DNA from: JBCCTX01 sp964468435
Lineage (GTDB): Bacteria > Bacteroidota > Bacteroidia > J057
Assembly (NCBI GenBank): GCA_964468435.1
Contig: CAYXVE010000084.1
Span: 1-17,337, forward strand
DNA: 17,337 nucleotides
Direction: 5' to 3'
Numbering within the stretch: the stretch's first letter is position 1; the number at the start of each line of letters is the position of its first letter. Shown here one piece after another: positions 1 through 7,065 of this stretch. A model generated the notes under the pieces. It did not search any database, was not told where the DNA came from, and saw nothing but the letters and a program-made list of their open reading frames with translations. Made by a program: the position numbers and the translations under genes.

Positions 1-256
1 TGTCTAATCGCTGTTTTAGGTCTCTGATCCCCAGCATGTCATAACGCTCGGTCGAACTGAAATAGCGATGTCCCAATGATTTTTCCCGGCAAACAAGAGC
101 AGTTCCCCAAAGACCTGAACCTGATTCTGACAATCCGAAGTACTGGATTACGCGATCTAGTGGTATCAGGCATAGCGCAACCTGTTGATACTTCGAAACA
201 ACCAACGGAAGATTGGGTAATGCAGATGAAGGTGTAGCCTGCCGTAAATGTGGCGG
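1..256 (-). CDS. Possible partial reading frame at the left edge, unknown product
   Basis: One minus-strand frame is free of stops from position 256 (just after a TAG at 257-259) to the window edge, about 85 codons. No ATG begins it; the only plausible initiators inside are a TTG at 205-203 and a late internal ATG. The translated text looks protein-like (it includes LPLVVSKYQQVALCLIPLD and later GHRYFSSTERYDML), but I do not recognise a family. It could be the 5' part of a gene continuing off the window with a non-ATG start, a decayed gene that lost its beginning, or a chance open frame. The other frames here are broken by stops. Confidence 0.25.
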
Positions 257-461
257 CTAACTAGAATGATATTTCAGATTTAATCCACTGGTATCATGTC
301 TCCTTTTTGAAAACCTGTTCCTGTTACAATGCTATATTCAGAAGCTTTACCCTGGCCCGGTTCAGGGTTTAATTAAGTTCCCCTACTTTGCTTTTCTTTC
401 TTTCCAACACTTGATGTGGGGTTTATTTTACAGAATTTCGTAATCATTGATACAGCCACAA
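257..461. other. Intergenic stretch without a recognisable gene
   Basis: No frame on either strand carries a convincing protein. The only structure I see is the short hairpin at 349-368, listed separately, next to a TTAATTAA palindrome. The stretch lies downstream of the minus-strand secreted-protein gene that stops at 462, so it probably holds that transcript's 3' end. Confidence 0.5.
349..368 (-). terminator. Small hairpin downstream of the recR-glycosyltransferase cluster
   Basis: ACCCTG (349-354) and CAGGGT (363-368) form a perfect 6-bp GC-rich stem around an 8-nt loop. It lies about 95 bp beyond the stop of the minus-strand gene ending at 462. There is no clear U-run after it in the minus direction, so calling it a terminator is a guess from position and stem only. 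Confidence 0.3.
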
Positions 462-1013
462 TTACTGAGAAGATTCTCTAATCTTTTCTTTAAACAAAAA
501 CGCTATCCGGTCAATCCGCAAAGATGCTTCCTGGTTGGGGTAGTAGACTACCTGGCAGATGAAGTCTATGGCACCCATAGAAATATTGAATGGTGTATTG
601 ATACCAAAGGCAGGAAATTGTTGCCGGAATTGCTCCAGAAAAGGTTTCCAGACTCTTTGATAACTGGCTGAACTGGCAAATAGCGTGTTGACCAGATTTT
701 CTACTTCGTAAATCCATACATCCATACTATCAGGGGGATTTTGATTGATATAAAATAGCTGTATTTGGGTATAGTGTCTCATGCATCCGTCTTGGGTAAT
801 CATGAAGAAGCGCATAGAATCGATCATACCTACTTCCATTCGGGTGGTCTTGTACCATTCATATTCGAGAATGCTATTTGTATCCGGGTAGGCTACTTGG
901 GTGACGTTGCTAAGATCCATGCGGCAACTATCGCGTTGCGCAAGGGAGGTATTCAGGATCAATAGCCCGCCCAACAGAATTATTACATGTTTCCGTAAAA
1001 TGACCCGTTGCAT
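462..1013 (-). CDS. Secreted protein of unknown function
   Basis: Not recognised as a known family. The open frame extends up to 1091, but I choose the ATG at 1013 because it opens with a classic export signal: a basic start (MQRVILRK), a hydrophobic core (VIILLGGLLILN) and a likely cleavage after SLAQ. That gives about 183 residues, and the longer start would overlap the end of the upstream gene and bury the signal. The mature part is mixed alpha/beta in appearance, with cysteines in RDSCRMD, DGCMRH and FICQVV and no membrane segment or repeat. It follows the glycosyltransferase with a 70-bp gap on the same strand, so it may share its transcript. A periplasmic or outer-envelope location is inferred from the signal only. 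Confidence 0.75.
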   Translation of the reverse strand: MQRVILRKHVIILLGGLLILNTSLAQRDSCRMDLSNVTQVAYPDTNSILEYEWYKTTRMEVGMIDSMRFFMITQDGCMRHYTQIQLFYINQNPPDSMDVWIYEVENLVNTLFASSASYQRVWKPFLEQFRQQFPAFGINTPFNISMGAIDFICQVVYYPNQEASLRIDRIAFLFKEKIRESSQ

Positions 1014-1083
1014 ATGATCTGTTCTTGTAAAAGTCTCACTAATCCAGGTTTGCGGTTTTACACTAACACTGCAAAATCTGTTC

Positions 1084-3033
1084 CTAGTCAAGGGTTTTTC
1101 TTCCTATCTGTCGCCACCCTTTCAGTAAAATTTCCAGGTCAAGCTCCCAGCTATAGTTGTCAGCATAATAGGTATCAGCAAGGTTTTGCGAATAATGAGA
1201 GGGCTGTTTACCAGCTTTAAAGCGTTGGGAGATATCCAGTAGTCCAGGTTTGAGTGATGGAAGGCTGTTGCTGTGGTTGATATATCCCACCAGATGATTT
1301 GTTCCTGTAAAAACCTGCCATAGCTGAATCAGGGCGCGCCCAGGATATGGAAATCCCCAACCCAGAATAGGGAACAAAGCCAACAGCAGAAAACTACCTA
1401 TTGTATCTATCCGTCTTTTGGTTCTGCGAATGTAAGGTTTATGTAGCGGAGAACGATTTTGAATAGCCTGAAGGGGGTGAAAAACGTTTTGGGGGCCAAT
1501 GATAAAGGCGCTTTGTGGAGGAATAATCTTAAACCCAACATTGCAGTGGGAGAGTTGTACCATCTTGTCGAAGATCATCTGGGTAGGAATATCCTTGTTG
1601 CAGAAAATGATTTCTTCCAACTGATAAAGTTGAATGAGTTCTTCAAGATGGCCCCAATGTCCGGCATAGTACGCGCTTAGGTTGCTGGTCACCTCACCTT
1701 CATAGGGTACTACCCCGATGATATCCAGCGGATAACTCAGTTGTTGATGGATAAATCTCCATCTTGAATCTAGTTCAGTCGGTGTGCCGGCAAGTAATGC
1801 CCGTTTGTTTTTACTTTCTGAAAAGAAAAAGTTGCCTCCAGTGCGCCAGTTGATGATGCCACGTGTCGTGAAAGCGATCAATACAGTAAAAACTGCGGAA
1901 AGACCTACGATTGCCCGGGAAAAGTTGTAGATAAATGAGAAAAGATAGGTGCTCGTGGCAATAACTACAAAAGCCCAGAAGGGAGCTGTAAAAACGGGGC
2001 GCAGTCTGAAAGGTCTCCTATAAGCCCCACCAAGCCATAAAAAAAATACAAAAATAAGGGCATAGGCAGGTAGATATACCCATTCAAAGACTGAAGGATA
2101 CTGCCCTCCCTGTCCTTCAATATATTTTACATAGTGTTCCCAGTACGATTTGATGCCAAACATGACAACATAGACCAGCACAAGTTCCAGTAATGGGAAA
2201 CCAAAGCGTTTGGTCATGCGGTTGGCTATCGCAATCAAGGCTCTCAAATATACAGCTATCCTGATGGCCAGGGTAAAGCCCTTCCTGAATCTGCCACGAA
2301 AATGTTTGTCGGCGAAGATGAGCATTGCCTGATAGAATACTCGCACATAATTCAGACTACCCTTTTTGGTACTTTCACCTTTGTAGTGAATAATCCGGGT
2401 ATCTGAAAGGTAATAGTTTTGATAGCCGGCCTTTAGAAACCTGTAGGAAAGATCTATATCTTCTCCATACATGAAGAAGGATTCATCCAGATATCCTACC
2501 TGATCCAGCGCGGATTTTCGCATAAACATAAATGCGCCTGAGAGGATCTCAACGGGGTGAGTCTGATTTTTGTCAAGATAAGTGAGGTGATATTGGCCGA
2601 AGGTCTTGCTGCGTGGGAAGAGTGCAGCAAGGCCAAAAATCTTGTAAAAAGATACCCATGGGGTAGGAATGGCGCGTTTGGATTCTGGGAGAAAGACTCC
2701 CTCGCCATCGAGCATGTATATGCCTAAAGCACCAGCCTCTGGATGTTTTTCCATAAAGGAGATACATTTTGAGAAAGTATGTTCTTCTACTACAGTATCT
2801 GGATTGAGGAGTAAAACGTATTTGCCTTGGGAAATTTGTATCCCCTGGTTATTGGCTTTGGAGAAGCCGGGATTATCCTGATTGGTAATCAGGAGTATCT
2901 GATCGCCAAACTGCTCCTGTAGCATTTGCAGGCTGTCGTCGGTGGAGTGATTGTCGACGACGATGATCTCTACTTCGATATTGCGCGTAGCGCGAAGTAC
3001 AGAACGGAGGCACTGCTCCAGAAAATGCCTCAC
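1084..3033 (-). CDS. Membrane glycosyltransferase: GT2 domain fused to degenerate sugar-phosphate transferase scaffold
   Basis: Residues 1-245 are a family-2 (GT-A) glycosyltransferase: nucleotide-binding VVDNHSTDD (25-33), the acidic motif LLLNPDT (74-80, NPD replacing DXD as in rhamnosyltransferase-like members) and acceptor-side GEDIDLSYR (190-198). Hydrophobic segments follow at about 252-270, 281-295, 318-336, 350-370 and 374-390. A soluble Rossmann-like part (about 408-515) resembles the nucleotide-binding domain of WcaJ/WbaP-type polyprenyl-phosphate sugar-1-phosphate transferases. The last 110 residues keep fragments of that enzyme's catalytic domain (RRTKRRIDTIGSFLLL, QVFTGTNHLVGY, LKPGLLD, WELDLEILLK) but lack its central catalytic stretch. 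It probably adds a sugar to a lipid-linked or surface glycan at the inner membrane; the substrate is unknown. The coordinate given is the first conventional start (GTG at 3033), but the in-frame sequence upstream encodes the missing first strand DLSVIIVNYN, so the true start is likely near 3066-3078 at a non-standard codon. recR lies just upstream. Confidence 0.88.
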   Translation of the reverse strand: MRHFLEQCLRSVLRATRNIEVEIIVVDNHSTDDSLQMLQEQFGDQILLITNQDNPGFSKANNQGIQISQGKYVLLLNPDTVVEEHTFSKCISFMEKHPEAGALGIYMLDGEGVFLPESKRAIPTPWVSFYKIFGLAALFPRSKTFGQYHLTYLDKNQTHPVEILSGAFMFMRKSALDQVGYLDESFFMYGEDIDLSYRFLKAGYQNYYLSDTRIIHYKGESTKKGSLNYVRVFYQAMLIFADKHFRGRFRKGFTLAIRIAVYLRALIAIANRMTKRFGFPLLELVLVYVVMFGIKSYWEHYVKYIEGQGGQYPSVFEWVYLPAYALIFVFFLWLGGAYRRPFRLRPVFTAPFWAFVVIATSTYLFSFIYNFSRAIVGLSAVFTVLIAFTTRGIINWRTGGNFFFSESKNKRALLAGTPTELDSRWRFIHQQLSYPLDIIGVVPYEGEVTSNLSAYYAGHWGHLEELIQLYQLEEIIFCNKDIPTQMIFDKMVQLSHCNVGFKIIPPQSAFIIGPQNVFHPLQAIQNRSPLHKPYIRRTKRRIDTIGSFLLLALFPILGWGFPYPGRALIQLWQVFTGTNHLVGYINHSNSLPSLKPGLLDISQRFKAGKQPSHYSQNLADTYYADNYSWELDLEILLKGWRQIGRKTLD

Positions 3034-3089
3034 ATTATAGTTGACGATGATGACGGAGAGATCGATAGCAGTAGTAATTAAGTTGTAAG

Positions 3090-3704
3090 TTATTCGCCAG
3101 GGAGGGTAATAAGTGTCCGGTTGATTAGGGACCTCGCCAGTGTTACTTCATCTGTAAATTCCAGGTCGCAACCCACAGGTATGCCTCTTGCAATACTGGA
3201 GATCTTGACGCCGTGGGATTTGAGCTTCTTGGAAATGTAAAAAGCCGTGGTGTCGCCTTCGATATTTGCACTCAATGCAAATATAATTTCGTCGATGCGC
3301 TCGGCAGGAATGCGTGAAATCAGTGAGTCTATATTCAGGATAGAAGGACCGATACCCTGCAAGGGATTGATCAGGCCTCCTAGTACGTGGTACAAGCCCT
3401 GAAACTGATGGGTATTTTCTATAGCGATTACATCTTTGGTATCTTCCACAATACATAAGAGGTTGGGCTTCCTCCTGGGATTACTGCAGATATTGCAGAT
3501 CTCAGCGTCAGAAATGTTGTGACATTTTTCACAGTATTTGATGTGCTTGCGCAACTCTACGATTGACTGACCAAGTCTTTCGGCCTCATCTTCAGTCTGC
3601 TTCAGGATGTGCAGGGCCAGACGGAGGGCCGTCTTACGTCCGATTCCTGGCAGGCTTGCCAACTCATTCACCACGTTTTCTATTCTCTTTGAAGGATACT
3701 CCAT
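3090..3704 (-). CDS. recR: Recombination mediator protein RecR
   Basis: RecR works with RecO (and RecF) to load RecA on gapped DNA during recombinational repair. The 204-residue length is normal for the family. In order: an N-terminal helix-hairpin-helix (LASLPGIGRKTALRLALHIL, about 15-34), a four-cysteine zinc finger (CEKC...CNIC, about 57-72), the Toprim domain beginning LLCIVEDTKDV with its second acidic region around ANIEGDTTAFY, and the C-terminal Walker-B-like part ending LINRTLITLPGE. The ATG at 3704 is supported by an AGGAG seven bases upstream and by a strong promoter match at 3734-3762. It is first in a minus-strand cluster; its TAA stop lies within the upstream extension of the glycosyltransferase frame, suggesting coupled translation. 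Confidence 0.97.
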   Translation of the reverse strand: MEYPSKRIENVVNELASLPGIGRKTALRLALHILKQTEDEAERLGQSIVELRKHIKYCEKCHNISDAEICNICSNPRRKPNLLCIVEDTKDVIAIENTHQFQGLYHVLGGLINPLQGIGPSILNIDSLISRIPAERIDEIIFALSANIEGDTTAFYISKKLKSHGVKISSIARGIPVGCDLEFTDEVTLARSLINRTLITLPGE

Positions 3705-3975
3705 CGCTAAGCTCCTGGTATGATTATATCATTCAAAAATAGGTAAAAAAGCTGTCTCCCAAAAAGTTTATATCCACAAATCAACATAGTAATCCACAGC
3801 ACGTATAACACATATTTTTTCAACAATAGATGGAAAAAATTACTAAATCATTCGTATCATTGCACGCTTAAACAAAATCACATCTGGACTTTTGTTAAGT
3901 ATTTAGTTGTTAGGCTAATATTTTTATGTTAAACATAAGCAAACTTTAAGATATTCTCTTCGACACGATCCCTGT
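3705..3975. promoter_or_regulatory. AT-rich divergent control region between recR and the ATP-grasp gene
   Basis: This 271-bp gap carries no coding frame. It holds the recR promoter on the minus strand. On the plus side there is a 13-bp palindrome TATGTTAAACATA (3925-3937), about 40 bp before the ATP-grasp start. TTG triplets stand near 3893 and 3908, followed by AT-rich runs, but I find no clean TAnnTTTG for the plus-strand gene. The palindrome could be an operator or an accident of AT-rich sequence. Confidence 0.4.
3734..3762 (-). promoter_or_regulatory. Bacteroidota-type promoter of recR
   Basis: On the minus strand, TTG (3762-3760), 18 bases, then TATTTTTG (3741-3734) fits the Bacteroidota primary-sigma consensus TTG-N17-23-TAnnTTTG exactly. 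It ends 30 bp before the recR ATG. Confidence 0.65.
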
Positions 3976-5436
3976 ATGTATAACCCATGTGTTTTTATGC
4001 CAACACAAGCACAAATTATTACCCCAGGATCATTTGAAGTCAACCAGCATTGGTATGAGAAAGCATTAAATGCACAGATTCATCCGCTTGTGGCTTTTTT
4101 CATGTACATGAGTCCAGAAAGGATTATCAACAGATACTGTCACATGAATCCGCGTGTCAACAAGGATAAGCTGGCAGAGTTGCTGGAATACAAGCCCAAA
4201 TATTTTTTCCATGCGGGTGCCGATCTCTTCCATGTTACTAATGCCAAAGGAGATCGCAGAATGGTTGTAATTGAGACCAATTCATCACCTTCTGGTCAAA
4301 AATCTATGCCTTTGCTCGAAGAAAATCAGGAGCAGGGAGGGTACTACACGTATATCAGCCAGACTTTTTATCCTCAGGTCAAAAAGGCGCGTAAAGTAGA
4401 TGGTGGACTGGCAGTGATCTATGATAAAAATCCCATGGAAGCATCAGGGTATGCGGCGGCAATAGCTGATTTCTTCAGTGAAAATGTCTATTACGCATCC
4501 TATTATTTGCATGATATTGATCCGCCTGTGAGGTTCAGCGGTCAGGTATTGGAGATACGCACGGCGGACGGTGTATGGAATCCTATTCGTGCCGCGTTCC
4601 GATATGTAACGCAGAAACCCTGGAAGCGCATTCCCCTACACACCAGAACCATTATCCTGAATCCTATTATTACCTGTCTGGCAGGAGGCAGGAACAAGAT
4701 GATGGCCGACAAAGCCTATGAATTTTTCAATGCAGAGATAGCTCCGTATGGCCTGCAGATTCGTACACCAGAGACGCTCAGGGATGTGCACAAGGAAGAG
4801 ATCCCTTTTTGGGTGAAGAGGTGGGGCGGTCATGCAGTCATCAAAATTCCATACAGCAATGCGGGACAAGGTGTATTCACAATAGTCAATGAGCATGAAC
4901 TAAGCGAGTTCATGGGGAAAGATTATGAATACAATCTCTTTATTGTCCAAAGTCTTGTTGGCAATTACAATTGGAGTTCACATGGTCAGATGGGAAGGTT
5001 GTATCATGTAGGGACTATGCCCAATAAAAAGAATCTCAGCTACGTGGCTGATATCCGGATGATGATACACAGCACTTCTGCTGGCCTCAGGCCAATGGCT
5101 ATTTATGCCCGTAGAGCACGCAAGCCCCTGGTCGATAATCTGCAGGATACTAGCAGTTCATGGGATATACTGGGAACAAATCTCTCTGTCAAAAATCTTG
5201 ATGGCACTTTTGCATCCGAGAGTTCACGCTTGATGCTGATGGATCGTAGAGACTTTAACCGACTCGGGGTGGGGCTTGACGACCTGATCGAGGGATATAT
5301 CCAAACGGTGTTGTCGCTGATTGCTATCGATCAAATGGCCAAAAATCTGGTCAATTCAAAAGGGCGTTTCCGGATGAAATTATTCAGATCACTGAACGAT
5401 GATTCTGGACTCATCGATGAAATCTTATTGGAGTGA
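3976..5436 (+). CDS. ATP-grasp-like ligase, possibly circularly permuted
   Basis: No exact family name can be given. The protein has 486 residues (479 if it starts at ATG 3997, MPTQAQIITPG; neither start has a clear ribosome-binding site). Residues 285-303 (GHAVIKIPYSNAGQGVFTI) look like the ATP-grasp lysine strand and glycine loop, with further conserved-looking parts at 321-328 (LFIVQSLV) and 357-363 (VADIRMM). A stretch resembling the metal-binding end of such enzymes, VVIETNSSPSG (97-107), comes before that lysine instead of after it, and LNP...AGGRNKMMADKA (228-247) lies between them. This order resembles the circularly permuted ATP-grasp families (CP_ATPgrasp, glutathionylspermidine synthase-like). 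No signal peptide or membrane span is visible, so it is probably cytoplasmic. Such enzymes join a carboxylate to an amine using ATP; the substrates are unknown. The next gene, a predicted amide hydrolase, is 146 bp downstream on the same strand. Confidence 0.7.
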   Translation: MYNPCVFMPTQAQIITPGSFEVNQHWYEKALNAQIHPLVAFFMYMSPERIINRYCHMNPRVNKDKLAELLEYKPKYFFHAGADLFHVTNAKGDRRMVVIETNSSPSGQKSMPLLEENQEQGGYYTYISQTFYPQVKKARKVDGGLAVIYDKNPMEASGYAAAIADFFSENVYYASYYLHDIDPPVRFSGQVLEIRTADGVWNPIRAAFRYVTQKPWKRIPLHTRTIILNPIITCLAGGRNKMMADKAYEFFNAEIAPYGLQIRTPETLRDVHKEEIPFWVKRWGGHAVIKIPYSNAGQGVFTIVNEHELSEFMGKDYEYNLFIVQSLVGNYNWSSHGQMGRLYHVGTMPNKKNLSYVADIRMMIHSTSAGLRPMAIYARRARKPLVDNLQDTSSSWDILGTNLSVKNLDGTFASESSRLMLMDRRDFNRLGVGLDDLIEGYIQTVLSLIAIDQMAKNLVNSKGRFRMKLFRSLNDDSGLIDEILLE

Positions 5437-5582
5437 AAAAGCCATATACAGTCTTCTGTCTGACAGATCATCGGCATCACCGGCATCATAGCACCTAAAC
5501 TCAGTCTATAAGTTGTTGAAGACTATGTCAGCGCATCCTTGGGCAAAGTATATAGATGTAGTGACTCGTGGTGATTCCCGGA
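5437..5582 (+). promoter_or_regulatory. Intergenic leader with small repeats before the aspartoacylase-like gene
   Basis: The gap contains a 13-bp palindrome TCTGTCTGACAGA (5455-5467), then a tandem 8-bp direct repeat CGGCATCA at 5472-5479 and 5481-5488, then an AGTCT/AGACT inverted pair a little further on. No canonical promoter is seen, so the pair of genes may be cotranscribed, with the repeats as a processing or regulatory site. That role is speculative. Confidence 0.3.
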
Positions 5583-6824
5583 ATGAGGATTTTTTTATTT
5601 CATCTGCAAACTGATCAGTTGTATTTTGATGGCAAACGCAAGTTATCAGAGATCAATACATTAAGCGTAGGAGGACTGGTACAGGCTGAAGAGCCTTATC
5701 GGAAGATTCTGTTGTTCAGCGGGTCGTACATGCATTCTGAGGGTATATACACTCATACTATAGATAAAGAAGCTTACTATCGGGAATTGTATCTATATTT
5801 AAAGAGTATAAGAGATATTGAGAAATTTATGTATAAGATATATGGTCCTCAGGACGTACCTGTAATCCAGGAGTTGGATCTTGATAAAATACCCAGGGGA
5901 GAAATGCGGAGATTCTGGATACAGATTATTTCAGATGCATTTGGCAATCCGATATATGTACCTGTTATGGTGGCAAGAGGGATAGAGGATGGCCCTACGC
6001 TGGGGCTCACTGCGGCTGTACACGGGAATGAGTTGAATGGAATTCCTGCTATTCAGCGGTTGTTTCGGGAGATCAACGTGAATGAGTTCAGAGGGACTTT
6101 GGTGGGAGTACCGGTTGTGAATGCACCTTCACTGATGCGCAAAAAGCGCAGGTTCAACGACGGTACAGATTTGAATCATATTATGCCAGGGAAGCCAGAC
6201 GGCAATGTGAGTGAAGTATATGCCTGGAGGTTCTTTCATCGGATCATCAAGGTATTTGATTACCTTCTCGACCTTCATACGGCTAGTTTTGGCAGGATCA
6301 ACTCCTATTATATCCGTGCAGATATGAGTGATGAGCGCACGGCCGTAATGGCCCGTCTACAGAATGCTCAGATCATCGTGCACAATCCACCATCGGATGG
6401 TACTTTGCGTGGAGCTGCTGAAGCGAATGGAATTCCAGCTATTACGCTGGAAGTAGGTAATCCTAATACATTCCAGAAAGGTATGATCAATTACGGGATG
6501 ATCGGAATTCAAAATGTATTGGCATATCTGGATATGATCTATGATGATGTCATCAAACCTGAAAAATCTCCGGCATTTTGTCACTGCTCTTACTGGATAT
6601 ATACTGACCGGGGAGGAATTCTTACGGTTCTTCCTAATGTCACGGAAAGCGTAAAAAAAGGAGACTGTGTGGCGATTCTAAGAAATGTATTTGGTGACGT
6701 AATCAGGGAATATGAAGCACCTGAAGATGGTATTGTAATTGGGAAAAGCGTGAGCCCAATCAATCAAACAGGTGGAAGAATACTACATTTAGGGTTAGAA
6801 GGTGGAGGTGAAGTATATTATTAA
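5583..6824 (+). CDS. Succinylglutamate desuccinylase/aspartoacylase family zinc hydrolase with extra N-terminal domain
   Basis: Residues from about 125 onward form an AstE/AspA-type (M14-like) zinc amidohydrolase. Zinc ligands are in AAVHGNELNG (His147, Glu150) and LLDLHTAS (His232). NDGTDLNHIMPG is the conserved substrate-site block and ITLEVGNP holds the likely catalytic Glu290. The C-terminal 80 residues form the beta-rich lid common to the family (DRGGILTVL...KKGDCVAIL). These enzymes cut an acyl-amino-acid amide bond in the cytoplasm; the substrate here is unknown. The first 110-120 residues are an extra region I do not recognise. I choose ATG 5583 (413 residues); GTG 5568 would add only MVIPG, and a TGA at 5562 blocks anything longer. 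No signal peptide is seen. It follows the ATP-grasp-like gene, suggesting a make-and-break partnership. Confidence 0.85.
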   Translation: MRIFLFHLQTDQLYFDGKRKLSEINTLSVGGLVQAEEPYRKILLFSGSYMHSEGIYTHTIDKEAYYRELYLYLKSIRDIEKFMYKIYGPQDVPVIQELDLDKIPRGEMRRFWIQIISDAFGNPIYVPVMVARGIEDGPTLGLTAAVHGNELNGIPAIQRLFREINVNEFRGTLVGVPVVNAPSLMRKKRRFNDGTDLNHIMPGKPDGNVSEVYAWRFFHRIIKVFDYLLDLHTASFGRINSYYIRADMSDERTAVMARLQNAQIIVHNPPSDGTLRGAAEANGIPAITLEVGNPNTFQKGMINYGMIGIQNVLAYLDMIYDDVIKPEKSPAFCHCSYWIYTDRGGILTVLPNVTESVKKGDCVAILRNVFGDVIREYEAPEDGIVIGKSVSPINQTGGRILHLGLEGGGEVYY

Positions 6825-6828
6825 AATA

Positions 6829-6872
6829 GGGTGGTGCTCTTTCTAAGCTCTATTAGCCGTCATGCACCACCC
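6829..6872 (+). terminator. Hairpin after the aspartoacylase-like gene
   Basis: GGGTGGTGC (6829-6837) pairs perfectly with GCACCACCC (6864-6872), a 9-bp GC-rich stem with a 26-nt loop starting four bases after the stop codon. No T-run follows, so it may stabilise the 3' end or terminate weakly instead of acting as a textbook terminator. It lies between convergent genes and could also serve the minus-strand arginine decarboxylase ending at 7066. Confidence 0.45.
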
Positions 6873-7065
6873 GTTCATCTTCCCTATTTATCAGTGAGTG
6901 TCATTACAAAGATTGCGAAATGAATGATAATATCCAAATATATTGAGCGATCTGTCAAATATAAGGTTTAAAATGTACTTTTTTCGGATAAATTATATTT
7001 TAAACTAATGAGTATGTGGTTTGTTGTTTAGGAATAAATACCTGGATATGGCAAAGACCGCAGAA

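Noticed and set aside
1014..1091. Longer N-terminus for the secreted unknown protein
   Set aside because: It would overlap the glycosyltransferase stop and place 26 residues ahead of an obvious signal peptide.
3148..3456. 102-codon minus-strand frame inside recR
   Set aside because: Recognisable RecR is read in another frame over the same bases; this is a shadow with unlikely composition.
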